From contig DVFL01000025.1 of assembly GCA_018713255.1 (NCBI GenBank), forward strand, positions 1 through 56,257: a stretch of 56,257 nt of DNA, in the 5' to 3' direction. The DNA is from Candidatus Cottocaccamicrobium excrementipullorum. Its GTDB lineage: Bacteria; Bacillota; Clostridia; Lachnospirales; Lachnospiraceae. The position numbers and the translations under genes are program-made. The notes under the pieces were generated by a model, which worked only from the letters and a program-made list of their open reading frames with translations, ran no database searches and had not been told where the DNA came from. The stretch's first letter is position 1. Each line of letters starts with the position of its first letter. Below, piece after piece: positions 16,545-26,218 of the stretch.

Positions 16545-18236
16545 TCAGTTCTGGGCCCGACGCTCCAGGCCTTCCCAGCGGAAATTTGGAATCACATCGT
16601 ACCAGTTCTCAATTCCGAGAATCGATTTGGCAAATTCAGATACCTCCAGCGTCTTGGAAGCCCGGTCAATATACCGGTATACTTCATAGCTCATCTTCCG
16701 GTGGGTGGGCACATGACGGTCCGTTCTGGTCATATCGCACTCATACAGTCCGAAGCTGGCAGACAGCTGGGCTTCAGAAGGCGCATCCACCTGCCGGCTC
16801 ATAATAAAAGCGTCAATGTAAGGATTGCTGTCTACAATATAATAAGCATAAGCAATCGCCGCCGCCTGCAGTTCTTCACATTCGCCTCTGGTAGCGCTGG
16901 TAGAAGTAAAGCCCTGTTCTGATAAAATAATATGGCGTACTTCTCCTGATGCCGTCAGCATCTGCGGCTGCTGGAAATAGTCCGTCAGGACGGAAAGATT
17001 AGCAATATTAACAATCGGAGAATCTGCAGACCAGGTTACCAGTCCGGTGGAAAAGTCATCCCAGAACTCAGGTTCCGTAAGAGGCACGGAATAAGGATGA
17101 TAAGCCAATCCCCAGTCCATCTGTCCTCCTGCCGCTACATTGGCGTTAAATTTGGAAATCACATCCATCGCATTGTATTTGGTCGATCCGTCTGCTTCGT
17201 TGTTCCAGTTGTAATCAGTAGAGAAATAAATCCGTGCATTGGCGTTAGTGCTCTTAATGGCGGTATAAAACACCCGGAAAGCCCGCTCATATTCCTTCAC
17301 ATACTGATCCACGTCCATGGGGCCAATATAATTCCAGGCCTGATTATTAATCTCATTGCCGATGATCCAGTTGGAAATGGTGCCGTTTCCCTCAGCGCCG
17401 TAATGCTCTGCCAGGAATGAGGCGATAGCCTTAATATAGTCATAGCCGGCCTCTGTAGATGCATTGAACATATAGTAGTTAACTCCTTCCGTCTGCACCG
17501 TTCCTGGATAATACAGATCAGGAGTGGCATCGTTCCAGCTGTTTAAGATAACAGCGGTAATGGTCAGATCCTTGGCGGACATATTCCGCACAATGGTATC
17601 ATATCGGTCAAAAAGCTCCTGATTAAAGTGATAGGTCTTTCCTTCGTATTCGTAATCAATCCCCTCCCCCAGAATAAACTGGAAAGGCAGATTGATAATT
17701 ACATGCTTTACCCCAAGGCTGAAGGCGTCATCCATCAGTTCCGGTTCAATTAACAGTCCCTTTTTGGTAAGAGGATCCTTGTATGGGTTCTGATTCTCCG
17801 CCACGGCCTCCGGATTCGTAATATAAGCCTGCTGGCTCACCGGCACATAGGTTTCCCCGTTCCACACAGCCACCATAAACTTAGAATACAAACGGCTGTC
17901 GGTGGTTCCTCGATTTAAGGGGATCGTAAAGCTTACTTCCCCTGCTTTCGGCGCCGCGGCAATATAATCCTTCCGTGCGCCAATGCTGTCCTCATAAGGC
18001 TGAAGCTCAAAAAGGTAAAACTGAGAATCGGAACCGCTGATCGAACCAGTATTCCTTCCCGTAATCACAACATTATCTCCTGAAATTACACAAGAAGTAA
18101 TTCCCACCCATTCTGCAGGGGTTTCCGCCGCCCAGGCTGTCCGAAGGCCAGAGTTTAAAAACAGCAGAACAGCTGCCAGAGCTACCCAAATCAGGGCCGG
18201 AATCTTCTTGATCACTTTTTTCAGTACTTCTTTCAT
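16545..18236 (-). CDS. Secreted DUF5722 protein, glycoside hydrolase-like
   Basis: This protein of 563 residues has an N-terminal hydrophobic export segment (ALIWVALAAVLLFLNSG, ending in AWAAE), an N-terminal beta domain, and a TIM-barrel-like domain. The pair IIGNEINN (mid protein) and ILSEQGF (later) resembles the acid/base and nucleophile Glu residues of clan A glycoside hydrolases. I recognise the whole as a DUF5722-type protein. A secreted polysaccharide hydrolase is a reasonable inference; the substrate cannot be read. The start used is the ATG of MKEVLKKVIKK with AAAGGAAA upstream; the frame remains open to 18299, but that extension adds no signal-like sequence. It is probably monocistronic, ending in a strong terminator. 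Confidence 0.78.
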   Translation of the reverse strand: MKEVLKKVIKKIPALIWVALAAVLLFLNSGLRTAWAAETPAEWVGITSCVISGDNVVITGRNTGSISGSDSQFYLFELQPYEDSIGARKDYIAAAPKAGEVSFTIPLNRGTTDSRLYSKFMVAVWNGETYVPVSQQAYITNPEAVAENQNPYKDPLTKKGLLIEPELMDDAFSLGVKHVIINLPFQFILGEGIDYEYEGKTYHFNQELFDRYDTIVRNMSAKDLTITAVILNSWNDATPDLYYPGTVQTEGVNYYMFNASTEAGYDYIKAIASFLAEHYGAEGNGTISNWIIGNEINNQAWNYIGPMDVDQYVKEYERAFRVFYTAIKSTNANARIYFSTDYNWNNEADGSTKYNAMDVISKFNANVAAGGQMDWGLAYHPYSVPLTEPEFWDDFSTGLVTWSADSPIVNIANLSVLTDYFQQPQMLTASGEVRHIILSEQGFTSTSATRGECEELQAAAIAYAYYIVDSNPYIDAFIMSRQVDAPSEAQLSASFGLYECDMTRTDRHVPTHRKMSYEVYRYIDRASKTLEVSEFAKSILGIENWYDVIPNFRWEGLERRAQN

Positions 18237-18351
18237 GGTCTGTTTCCTTTTCCTCCCTTCATGATGCAAGTCACAGCTATTATACAATTTTCCCCCCATA
18301 ATTCAAGGCTCATTCCCCTTAATTTGTCTTACAGTTTCCTTACCGCCCACA

Positions 18352-19017
18352 TCAGATTCCCAGCATCTTCGCGATTTCCAAAGGCTGATCTGCCAAGTAC
18401 TTTGGGTGAAAGGCCTTAAGCTCTTCTCTTCCCCGAAATCCCCATACGGCTCCTGCCGCATCCAGCCCGGCATTGGCCGCCGTCTCCATATCTGTGTTGG
18501 TATCTCCCACATACAGGCACTCTCCCGGCTCCTTCCCCAGCGCCTTCAGCACCATAAAAACCCCCGTCGGGTCGGGTTTCTTGGGAATTCCTTCTTTTTC
18601 TCCTAAAATATAAGAAAAATATCCCTTTCCAAACACCGCTTCCACCGTCTCCACGCCGCGGTCATGAGGTTTGTTGGTGAGCACCGCCAGTTCCATACCC
18701 GCCGCCTTCATCCGATCCAGCAGCTCTTGCATCCCCGGGTAAGATTCCAGGTGATACAGGCAGTTTTCCTTAAACAGCTTTTGATAAAGAGGGAGAGATG
18801 CCTCATAGTAGGCCATCGCCCCTTCGCCGCAGGCTTTTAAGCTTCTCTCCATCTGCTTCTTATATCCATTTCCTACCATATGCTTCATCTGCTCTTCCGT
18901 CAGCGGCCCCAGTCCGAAATGCTCCAGCACCAGGTTAGTCGTATAAGTCAATGCGTGAATCGTATTGATGATGGTTCCGTCCAAATCAAAAATACATGCG
19001 CGATATAAGTTTTTCAT
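18352..19017 (-). CDS. HAD-family phosphatase, phosphoglycolate phosphatase-like
   Basis: This protein of 221 residues carries the HAD motifs in order: FDLDGTIINT (nucleophile Asp near residue 9), VLTNKPHD, a Lys in PKKPDP, and VGDTNTDMETA. The alpha-helical cap after motif I matches Gph/PgmB-type phosphatases. Substrate could be phosphoglycolate, a sugar phosphate or a nucleotide. The start used is the ATG of MKNLYRACIFDLDG with GGAAGGAAA upstream; longer in-frame starts at 19047 or 19107 would add residues without family similarity. It lies about 115 nt upstream of the DUF5722 gene in the same direction. No functional link is visible. Confidence 0.87.
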   Translation of the reverse strand: MKNLYRACIFDLDGTIINTIHALTYTTNLVLEHFGLGPLTEEQMKHMVGNGYKKQMERSLKACGEGAMAYYEASLPLYQKLFKENCLYHLESYPGMQELLDRMKAAGMELAVLTNKPHDRGVETVEAVFGKGYFSYILGEKEGIPKKPDPTGVFMVLKALGKEPGECLYVGDTNTDMETAANAGLDAAGAVWGFRGREELKAFHPKYLADQPLEIAKMLGI

Positions 19018-19142
19018 CTGCGTTTCCTTCCTTTCTTCTTCCAATCGTTTTTCCATATTCCTCCCATAAATCACCTGCATTATAGCATTCCCTTCCAGGC
19101 TTATCAACTATATCCTCCCGCCAGAAAACTTCATGAATCGTC

Positions 19143-19171
19143 TTGACACCTGCAACAAATGCACATACAAT
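19143..19171 (+). promoter_or_regulatory. Promoter of the ABC exporter-marR operon
   Basis: TTGACA (19143-19148), a 17-bp spacer and TACAAT (19166-19171) form a near-consensus promoter. The -10 is overlapped by the 24-bp palindrome at 19168-19191, the arrangement expected for repression by the MarR protein encoded at the end of the operon. Confidence 0.85.
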
Positions 19172-19191
19172 AATTGCATATGCAATTATTG
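19168..19191. promoter_or_regulatory. Perfect 24-bp palindrome, predicted MarR operator
   Basis: The half-site CAATAATTGCAT is followed directly by its exact reverse complement. It covers the -10 element and start point of the exporter promoter. Size, symmetry and location match operators of MarR-family repressors, and one such regulator is the third gene of the operon. Confidence 0.85.
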
Positions 19192-19230
19192 CAAAAGAAA
19201 CAATATAATCAAAGGAGGAATCTCCCAACC

Positions 19231-20955
19231 ATGAAGGAATTTCTGTCTTACCTGAAGCCTTATCGGAAAGACGCCATCCTGGCTGTTTTCTGTATCGAGG
19301 CAGAAACCGTATTTGAGCTGGTAATCCCTCTGGTCATGGCTTCCATTGTAGATGTGGGCGTGGCCACAGGAGACCGGCACTACATTCTCATGCGGGGACT
19401 TCAGATGGTTCTCTTTGCCCTGATTTCCCTGATTCTGGGCCAGGGCGCCGCCACCTTTGCCGCCCGATGCGGCCAGGGGCTGGGCGCGGAAATCCGAAAG
19501 GCGGAATATGCCCGCCTCCAGGAATTTTCCTTTGCCAACACTGATCATTTCAGTGAATCTTCCCTGGTTACCCGCCTGACCAGCGACGTCACCACCATCC
19601 AAAACTCCATTGCCACAGGCATGCGCCCAGGCTTTCGTTCTCCCGTTATGATGCTTACCGCCATGGTAGCTTCTTTCTGGATCAATCCAACCCTGGCCCT
19701 GGTGTTTTTGGTGGCTGCGCCGATTCTGGGCATTCTTCTGTTTATCATTATCAGCCGTGTGCGGCCTTTATACAGCGTAATGCAGGGGGCCATCGACCTG
19801 GTAAACCGGATTATCCAGGAAAACCTGACTGCCATCCGGGTTGTAAAAGCTTACGTCCGGGGAGACTATGAGACAGAAAAATTCCAGGAAGTAAACGCCA
19901 ACCTGCAGAACACCGCCCAGAGCGCTTTCCGTCTGGCTGTTCTGAACATGCCCGCCATGCAGTTCGTCATGTACGGCACCATTCTCGCCATTCTCTGGTT
20001 CGGAGGAAATATGGCGGTGGCGGGAAACATTAAAGTCGGCGAGCTTACCGGATTCTTAAGCTACGTTCTCCAGGTGCTGAACTCCCTGATGATGTTTTCC
20101 AACGTCTTCCTTATGACCACCAGAGCTCTGGCCTCCTGGAAGCGGATCAAGGAAGTGCTGGATGAAGAGATTGATATTAAGGAGGACCGGGCCAGGGACA
20201 TTCAGGTGGAAAAAGGCGATATCCGCTTCGACCACGTTTCTTTTAAGTATCACACTGGAGCGGAAGAATACGTTCTGTCTGACATTTCCTTCCATATTAA
20301 GGCCGGACAGACCGTGGGCATTATTGGACAGACCGGCTCTGCAAAGACTACTCTGGTTCAGCTGATCCCCCGGCTTTATGAGGCCACAGAGGGCACCGTT
20401 TATATTGACGGACATCCTGTGTGGGAATATCCGCTGAAAGGCCTGAGGGATTCCATCGCCATGGTGCTGCAGAAAAATACTTTGTTTTCCGGCACAGTAA
20501 AAGACAATCTCCGCTGGGGCAAGGAAGACGCCACAGATGAAGAGATCGCCGAAGCCTGCCGCATCGCCTGTGTGGATGAGTTCATCGACCGTCTGTCTGA
20601 CGGCTACGATACTGAGATGGGCCAAGGTGGAGTTAACGTATCCGGCGGTCAGAAGCAGCGTCTCTGTATTGCCAGAGCGATTTTAAAGTCTCCTAAAGTA
20701 TTGATTCTGGATGATTCCACCAGCGCCGTGGATACTGCCACCGAGGCAAAAATTCGGGAAGGACTTGCCTCCTTTATGCCGGAAACCACAAAAATTATTA
20801 TTGCACAGCGAATTACTTCTGTACTTCATGCAGATCAGATCCTGATCCTGGACGACGGCCGTCTTAATGCCTGTGGCACCCATGAAACCCTTCTGGCCAC
20901 CAACCAGATTTATCAGGACATTTACTATTCACAGCAGGAAGGAGCGAATCTGTAA
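19231..20955 (+). CDS. ABC exporter half-transporter, subunit 1 (degenerate catalytic site)
   Basis: This half-transporter of 574 residues has an N-terminal six-helix membrane domain (to about residue 320) and a C-terminal ATPase: Walker A GQTGSAKTTL, signature VSGGQKQR, Walker B VLILDDST. The residue after the Walker B Asp is Asp where active exporters have Glu, so one of the two ATP sites in the dimer is probably non-hydrolysing. This is common in heterodimeric multidrug exporters. The start used is the ATG after AAAGGAGG (12 nt); an earlier frame start at 19174 lies inside the operator. It overlaps the second half-transporter gene (TAATG). The likely substrate is a drug, peptide or lipid; the sequence does not decide. 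Confidence 0.92.
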   Translation: MKEFLSYLKPYRKDAILAVFCIEAETVFELVIPLVMASIVDVGVATGDRHYILMRGLQMVLFALISLILGQGAATFAARCGQGLGAEIRKAEYARLQEFSFANTDHFSESSLVTRLTSDVTTIQNSIATGMRPGFRSPVMMLTAMVASFWINPTLALVFLVAAPILGILLFIIISRVRPLYSVMQGAIDLVNRIIQENLTAIRVVKAYVRGDYETEKFQEVNANLQNTAQSAFRLAVLNMPAMQFVMYGTILAILWFGGNMAVAGNIKVGELTGFLSYVLQVLNSLMMFSNVFLMTTRALASWKRIKEVLDEEIDIKEDRARDIQVEKGDIRFDHVSFKYHTGAEEYVLSDISFHIKAGQTVGIIGQTGSAKTTLVQLIPRLYEATEGTVYIDGHPVWEYPLKGLRDSIAMVLQKNTLFSGTVKDNLRWGKEDATDEEIAEACRIACVDEFIDRLSDGYDTEMGQGGVNVSGGQKQRLCIARAILKSPKVLILDDSTSAVDTATEAKIREGLASFMPETTKIIIAQRITSVLHADQILILDDGRLNACGTHETLLATNQIYQDIYYSQQEGANL

Positions 20956-22877
20956 TGGCAAGAGCAGCAAACTACAGCCGGCCTAAAGACACAAAAGGAA
21001 CGATTCTTCAGATGCTTAAGTACCTGGGGCGACATAAATGGTATATGCTGGCCATCGCCCTTTTAGTGGCCATGAGCGCCATGGCCAATATCATGGGAAC
21101 CTATCTGCTGAAGCCGGTAATCAACACCTATATTCTTCCCGGAAATATTTCCGGATTAATCCGCATGCTGATTTTTATGGGACTGATGTACGGCACCGGC
21201 GCCCTGTCCTGCCTGCTGTACAATCAGATGATGGTCATTTTATCTCAGCGGGTGGTCAGTGAGATCCGGTCCGATCTTTTCGTCCACACCCAGAAGCTTC
21301 CTCTGTCATATTTTGACACTCATACTCACGGAGAGCTGATGAGCCGTTTCACCAACGATGTGGATACCATTACCGAAGCCTTAAACAGCAGCTTTACGAT
21401 GATGATCCAAAGCTTTATCACCGTAACCGGAACCATTATCATGCTCCTGGTATTGAGCTGGCGTCTTTCTTTAATCGTACTGTTTTTCATGGGCTGCATG
21501 CTCCTATTTATCCGCTACAACAGCCGGCGCAGCAAAAAATACTTCCGGCAGCAGCAGGCTTATTTAGGAAGCATCAACGGCTTTGTGGAAGAAATGGTGG
21601 CCGGTCAGAAGGTGGAAAAAGTATTCAACCACCAGCCTCAGGATTTTGAGGAATTCTGCCGCCGCAACGAAGCTTACCGGCAGGCAGCCACCAAAGCCTT
21701 AACCTACTCCGGCATGACGGTTCCCACCATCGTTGCCCTGTCCTACATCAACTACGCCGTATCTGCATGTGTAGGCGGACTCTTCGCCCTGGCCGGGCTT
21801 ACCGATCTGGGCAGTCTGGCTTCTTATCTGGTTTATGTCCGTCAGAGCGCCATGCCCATGAACCAGTTTACCCAGCAGATTAATTTCCTGCTGTCCGCTC
21901 TCTCCGGCGCAGAACGGATTTTTGATATGATGAATGAAACCCAGGAAATCGACGAGGGCAGCGTTACTCTCTGCAATGTGGAAAAAGACAGCCAGGGAAA
22001 TTTGCGGGAATGCCGGCACTTTACCCAGGATTTTGCCTGGAAAGTTCCTGCCGGCGTTAATCTGAGCCTGGACGAAACACCTTCTGCAGAAAGTCGGTCC
22101 GGTCAGATTACCCCCGCTCCCGACGGTACCCGTCTGGTTCCTCTTCGGGGAGATGTGCGGTTCCACGATGTTGTCTTTGGCTATACGCCAAAAAAGAAAA
22201 TCCTTAACGGCATCAGCCTTTACGCCAAGCCCGGGCAGAAGATCGCCTTCGTTGGCTCCACCGGCGCCGGGAAAACCACCATTATCAATCTGATCAACCG
22301 GTTTTACGAGATAAATGACGGAGTGATTACCTATGACGGCATTGACATCCGCCAAATCAAAAAAGATGATCTGCGCCGCTCTCTTTCCATGGTAATTCAG
22401 GATACCCACCTGTTTACCGGAACCATTGCCGACAATATCCGTTACGGCCGTTTGGACGCTTCTGACGCAGATGTGATCGAAGCGGCAAAAATCGCCAACG
22501 CCCACTCTTTCATCCGCCGTCTTCCCCAGGGTTATCAAACCGTCCTCCACAGCGACGGAGCCAACCTTTCCCAGGGACAGCGGCAGCTCTTGGCCATCGC
22601 CCGGGCAGCCATCTCCCGCCCTCCCGTGCTGATTTTGGATGAAGCAACCAGCTCCATCGACACCCGGACAGAGCGGCTGATTGAGCAGGGAATGGACGCC
22701 CTGATGGAAGGACGCACCGTTTTCGTCATTGCCCACCGTTTAAGCACTGTCCGCAATTCCAAAGCGATTATGGTTTTGGAAAAAGGCCAAATCATTGAGC
22801 GGGGAAGCCATGAGGAACTGCTGGAACAAAAGGGACGGTATTATCAGCTTTATACCGGTCAGTTTGAGCTGGAATAA
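20955..22877 (+). CDS. ABC exporter half-transporter, subunit 2
   Basis: This half-transporter of 640 residues has a membrane domain (residues 30-330), an insert of about 75 residues before the ATPase (near 345-405), then Walker A GSTGAGKTT, signature LSQGQRQL and canonical Walker B VLILDEAT with the catalytic Glu. Its partner has the canonical signature but a weak Walker B, so together they make one competent and one degenerate ATP site, as in BmrCD or TmrAB type exporters. The start codon overlaps the stop of the partner gene, which favours equal synthesis. Regulation by the downstream MarR gene is inferred from the operator. Confidence 0.93.
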   Translation: MARAANYSRPKDTKGTILQMLKYLGRHKWYMLAIALLVAMSAMANIMGTYLLKPVINTYILPGNISGLIRMLIFMGLMYGTGALSCLLYNQMMVILSQRVVSEIRSDLFVHTQKLPLSYFDTHTHGELMSRFTNDVDTITEALNSSFTMMIQSFITVTGTIIMLLVLSWRLSLIVLFFMGCMLLFIRYNSRRSKKYFRQQQAYLGSINGFVEEMVAGQKVEKVFNHQPQDFEEFCRRNEAYRQAATKALTYSGMTVPTIVALSYINYAVSACVGGLFALAGLTDLGSLASYLVYVRQSAMPMNQFTQQINFLLSALSGAERIFDMMNETQEIDEGSVTLCNVEKDSQGNLRECRHFTQDFAWKVPAGVNLSLDETPSAESRSGQITPAPDGTRLVPLRGDVRFHDVVFGYTPKKKILNGISLYAKPGQKIAFVGSTGAGKTTIINLINRFYEINDGVITYDGIDIRQIKKDDLRRSLSMVIQDTHLFTGTIADNIRYGRLDASDADVIEAAKIANAHSFIRRLPQGYQTVLHSDGANLSQGQRQLLAIARAAISRPPVLILDEATSSIDTRTERLIEQGMDALMEGRTVFVIAHRLSTVRNSKAIMVLEKGQIIERGSHEELLEQKGRYYQLYTGQFELE

Positions 22878-22880
22878 TGC

Positions 22881-22948
22881 GCTCCGTCTGCTCTCTGGCT
22901 TTCCTGCCTCCTGACCTGCACAACACAGGAGGCAAAAAGCCGCGGAGC
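22881..22948 (+). other. Extended hairpin between exporter and marR genes
   Basis: Three nested arms pair across this gap: GCTCCG with CGGAGC, GGCT with AGCC, and GCCTCCTG with CAGGAGGC. No U-run follows on the plus strand, so it is not a clear terminator. It may protect the upstream mRNA or reduce marR expression. Confidence 0.5.
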
Positions 22949-22975
22949 CGGAGATTAAAGGAAGGAGGCGATTGA

Positions 22976-23437
22976 ATGTTTGATAAACATACCTTAATGC
23001 TCCTGATCATCCGGGCGGAAAAGGCCAGAAAAAATGTGATGCAGCCCCTCCTGTCTGATATCGGCCTCACCTTCGGCCAGGGACATGTACGGATTTTAAA
23101 TGCCCTGGCGGCAAAAGATCATGTGTCCCAAAAAGAGCTGGCCAACCGCTGCCATATGGATGTAACCACCATCTCACGAAGTTTAGACAAGCTTGAACAA
23201 TCTGGTTATCTGGTACGGCAGCGGGACCCAGACAGCCGCCGCTCTTTTTTAATCTGCCTGACAGAGGCCGGGCAGGAGGAAGCCAAAAAGGTTAAACAGA
23301 TTTTAGCCCAGGTTGATGATCAGATGTGTACTGGATTTTCTGTGGAAGAAATGACAATTTTCGCGCAATATTTGGAACGTTTCTGCGAAAACCTGGAAAA
23401 TTCGTCATTCATTGACGAAAAAGCAAAAATTGATTGA
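22976..23437 (+). CDS. MarR-family transcriptional regulator
   Basis: This 153-residue dimeric winged-helix regulator shows the MarR core: QGHVRILNALAAKDHVSQKELANR followed by the recognition helix and wing is given here in parts, QKELANRCHMD, TTISRSLDKLEQ, and the wing VRQRDPDSRRS with the conserved DxRS. It is third in the operon with two exporter genes and has its own AAGGAGG site 7 nt before ATG. The perfect palindrome over the operon promoter is the expected target, so it likely represses its own operon until a ligand, probably an exporter substrate, is bound. Ligand identity is unknown. Confidence 0.92.
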   Translation: MFDKHTLMLLIIRAEKARKNVMQPLLSDIGLTFGQGHVRILNALAAKDHVSQKELANRCHMDVTTISRSLDKLEQSGYLVRQRDPDSRRSFLICLTEAGQEEAKKVKQILAQVDDQMCTGFSVEEMTIFAQYLERFCENLENSSFIDEKAKID

Positions 23438-23545
23438 GAGAACAACTGATTTTCTTTTAGCAAGTAGAATTTTACCTTCTTTTTTTATAAATGTTACACA
23501 AAAATGAAATATCATTCGGAAAAAGGCTGTCTGATTTTTCATTTT

Positions 23546-23556
23546 TGTGATACAAT
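23546..23556 (+). promoter_or_regulatory. Extended -10 promoter of glgC
   Basis: TGATACAAT (extended -10, TACAAT at 23551-23556) lies about 38 nt before the glgC start; the -35 is weak. The leader contains AGGGGGT as ribosome binding site. Confidence 0.5.
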
Positions 23557-23593
23557 TTAACAAACAGCATTTTATAAATTCAGGGGGTATAAT

Positions 23594-24802
23594 ATGGCAA
23601 AAGAAATGATTGCAATGCTTCTTGCCGGCGGACAAGGGTCGCGCTTATATGCATTGACCCAGAAGCTGGCAAAACCTGCAGTTCCTTTCGGCGGCAAATA
23701 TCGGATTATCGATTTTCCGCTGTCTAACTGCGTTAATTCCGGTATCGATACCGTAGGTATTCTTACCCAGTATCAGCCGCTGGTTCTGAACGAGTACATC
23801 GGCAACGGACAGCCCTGGGACCTTGACCGTCTCCATGGCGGCGTTCATGTACTTCCGCCTTATCAGCAGGCATCCGGGTCCGATTGGTATAAGGGCACTG
23901 CCAACGCGATTTATCAGAACATTTCCTTCATTGAACGGTACAATCCGCAGTATGTAATCATCCTTTCCGGTGATCAGATCTGCAAGCAAGATTACAGCGA
24001 TTTCCTGAAATTCCATAAGGAAAAGGGCGCTGAATTCAGCGTAGCCGTAATGGAGGTTCCGTGGGAAGAAGCTTCCCGTTTCGGCCTGATGGTTGCCGAT
24101 GAAAATGACAAGATTACAGAGTTCCAGGAGAAACCCAAGGAGCCCAAGTCAAACTTAGCTTCCATGGGTATTTACATCTTTAACTGGGATATCTTAAAGA
24201 AATACCTGATCGAGGATGAAAATGATCCCGAGTCCCAGAACGACTTTGGAAACAACATTATTCCCAATCTTCTCCGTGACGGGCGGAATATGTACGCCTA
24301 CCACTTTGACGGATACTGGAAGGACGTAGGAACCATTACCTCCCTGTGGGAAGCCAATATGGAAGTTCTTGATCCTGAACACAGCGGCATCAACCTGTTC
24401 GATGAGAACTGGAAGATCTACAGCCGCAACAGCGGAAAGCCTGGCCACAAGATCAGCAGAGACGCCGTTGTTGAAAATTCCATGATCACCGACGGCTGCC
24501 GGGTAGACGGCCATGTTAAGCATTCTATTCTGTTCTCCGGCGTTACCGTTGAGGCCGGCGCAGAGATCGAGGATGCCGTAGTGATGGGCGGAACGGTAAT
24601 TAAGGCCGGCGCAGTGGTGAAGCACTGCATCGTAGCAGAAAACGTGGTCATCGGCGAAAACGCCATTGTAGGCGCTATGCCCACAGAAGGCGAAAAGGGC
24701 GTAGCCACAATCGGTTCCGGCGTTTATATTGGAGACAATGCAAAAGTCGGCCCTAATGCCATGGTCAGCAAAAACGTAAAAGGTGGTGAAGAACAATGGT
24801 AA
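23594..24802 (+). CDS. glgC: Glucose-1-phosphate adenylyltransferase, catalytic subunit
   Basis: This 402-residue enzyme makes ADP-glucose from glucose-1-phosphate and ATP, the first committed step of glycogen synthesis. The N-terminal nucleotidyltransferase signature [14 protein letters not shown] is intact, with the substrate-binding region [19 protein letters not shown] given here as [15 protein letters not shown]. The C-terminal third is a left-handed beta helix ([21 protein letters not shown]). The gene overlaps glgD by 7 nt. In Firmicutes GlgC and GlgD form a heterotetramer. No glycogen synthase gene follows, so the rest of the pathway is elsewhere. Confidence 0.96.
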   Translation: MAKEMIAMLLAGGQGSRLYALTQKLAKPAVPFGGKYRIIDFPLSNCVNSGIDTVGILTQYQPLVLNEYIGNGQPWDLDRLHGGVHVLPPYQQASGSDWYKGTANAIYQNISFIERYNPQYVIILSGDQICKQDYSDFLKFHKEKGAEFSVAVMEVPWEEASRFGLMVADENDKITEFQEKPKEPKSNLASMGIYIFNWDILKKYLIEDENDPESQNDFGNNIIPNLLRDGRNMYAYHFDGYWKDVGTITSLWEANMEVLDPEHSGINLFDENWKIYSRNSGKPGHKISRDAVVENSMITDGCRVDGHVKHSILFSGVTVEAGAEIEDAVVMGGTVIKAGAVVKHCIVAENVVIGENAIVGAMPTEGEKGVATIGSGVYIGDNAKVGPNAMVSKNVKGGEEQW

Positions 24803-25938
24803 ATTCCAACGCAAATGCACTGGGCATTATTTTCCCAAACAGCTATGACAACATGGTACCCGAACTGGTTACAGAGCGCCTGATGGCCTCCATTCCTTTC
24901 GCAAGCCGTTACCGGATGGTAGACTTTATTCTGTCCAGCATGGTTAACTGCGGCATCGGCAACGTTTCCATTATCGTCCGGAAGAATTACCATTCTTTGA
25001 TGGATCACTTAGGCTCCGGCCGTGAATGGGATCTGACCAGAAAGAACGGCGGCTTAAATATTGTTCCTCCTTTCGCAGAGAAAGGGGTTGCCGTATACAA
25101 CGGCCGCGTCGAGGCTCTGGCCAGCATCCTGGATTTCTTAAAATCCCAGAAAGAAAAATATGTGGTAATGTCTGACGCAAACATCGCCGTTAACTTTGAT
25201 TTCAAGGCTCTCATTGACGCTCATGTGGCAAGCGGAGCAGATGTTACCGTAGCTTATAAGGAAGAACCCATTCCGGAAGGCATGATGCAGGCGCCCACTG
25301 TAAGCAAAGATCTGTATTATACCCTGGGCATTGAAGACGGACGGGTAAAGAAGATTTACATCAACTCCAAGGAAGCCGGCGTGCAGAACCTGTCCATGAA
25401 TATTTACATTATGGACAGAGAGCTTCTGATCGACCAGATCAGCACCGCATTCGTTCGGGGCTTCATTTACTTCGAGCGGGATATCCTGGCTCCTCACATT
25501 GATGAGCTGAATATCCAGGCCTTTAAGTTTGATGGATACGTTGCACGGATCAGCGATATGAAGAGCTACTTCGATGAGAATATGAAGATGCTGGATGATG
25601 AGAATCTGGACGCTCTCTTCTCCGCTAATCCGGTTTACACCAAGATTCGTGACGACAACCCCACCCGCTACATCAACGGCGCCTGCGCCAAGAACATTAT
25701 GGCAGCCGATGGCTGTGTAATCGAAGGCGATGTAGCTGACAGCATCCTGTTCAGAGGCGTTAAGATCGCCAAAGGCGCCAAGGTAAGAAACTGCGTGCTG
25801 ATGCAGGGCACTGTTATCGAGGCCGATGCGGATATCGAATATGTGATTACCGATAAGAACGTGACCATCACCGCCGGAAAAGCCTTAAAAGGCTCCGACA
25901 ACTTCCCGGTTTATGTGGCCAAGCATCAGGTAGTATAG
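24796..25938 (+). CDS. glgD: Glucose-1-phosphate adenylyltransferase, GlgD regulatory subunit
   Basis: This 380-residue homologue of GlgC has a nucleotidyltransferase-like domain whose N-terminus ([20 protein letters not shown]) lacks the GGxGxR phosphate-binding motif, and a C-terminal beta helix (VEGD-type repeats such as [17 protein letters not shown]). The loss of the motif is the usual feature of GlgD, which has little or no activity alone and modifies GlgC. It overlaps glgC and is followed by a strong terminator, so the two form one short operon. Confidence 0.95.
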   Translation: MVNSNANALGIIFPNSYDNMVPELVTERLMASIPFASRYRMVDFILSSMVNCGIGNVSIIVRKNYHSLMDHLGSGREWDLTRKNGGLNIVPPFAEKGVAVYNGRVEALASILDFLKSQKEKYVVMSDANIAVNFDFKALIDAHVASGADVTVAYKEEPIPEGMMQAPTVSKDLYYTLGIEDGRVKKIYINSKEAGVQNLSMNIYIMDRELLIDQISTAFVRGFIYFERDILAPHIDELNIQAFKFDGYVARISDMKSYFDENMKMLDDENLDALFSANPVYTKIRDDNPTRYINGACAKNIMAADGCVIEGDVADSILFRGVKIAKGAKVRNCVLMQGTVIEADADIEYVITDKNVTITAGKALKGSDNFPVYVAKHQVV

Positions 25939-25990
25939 GCTGGAGAAGGTCGATTAAGATCCCAGCGGCTGTCTCGCTTAATCTAAAAGA

Positions 25991-26034
25991 AAAACGGAAG
26001 TAATCTCACCTGTACGGCGGCTTACTTCCGTTTT
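25991..26034 (+). terminator. Intrinsic terminator of glgCD
   Basis: AAAACGGAAGTAA and TTACTTCCGTTTT form a 13-bp perfect stem followed by TT, a strong Rho-independent terminator about 50 nt after glgD. Confidence 0.92.
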
Positions 26035-26218
26035 TTGTCGTACTTTAATAACAAGAGTCCAGACGTCATTGCGTTCCTGGAAAATGTCCGTTGCTGCAAT
26101 GTGTCTTATCAATAAAAAGACCACACCAAAAGAAGAATAAGATTAATCCCTGGAATCAACAGCGGGATCAAGGTTTTCAGCCAATATCTTCTGCTCATAC
26201 ACTATTCCTTCTGAAAGA

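Noticed and set aside
21699-22736. 345-residue open frame opposite the second ABC gene
   Set aside because: Antisense shadow; the plus strand carries intact Walker and signature motifs.
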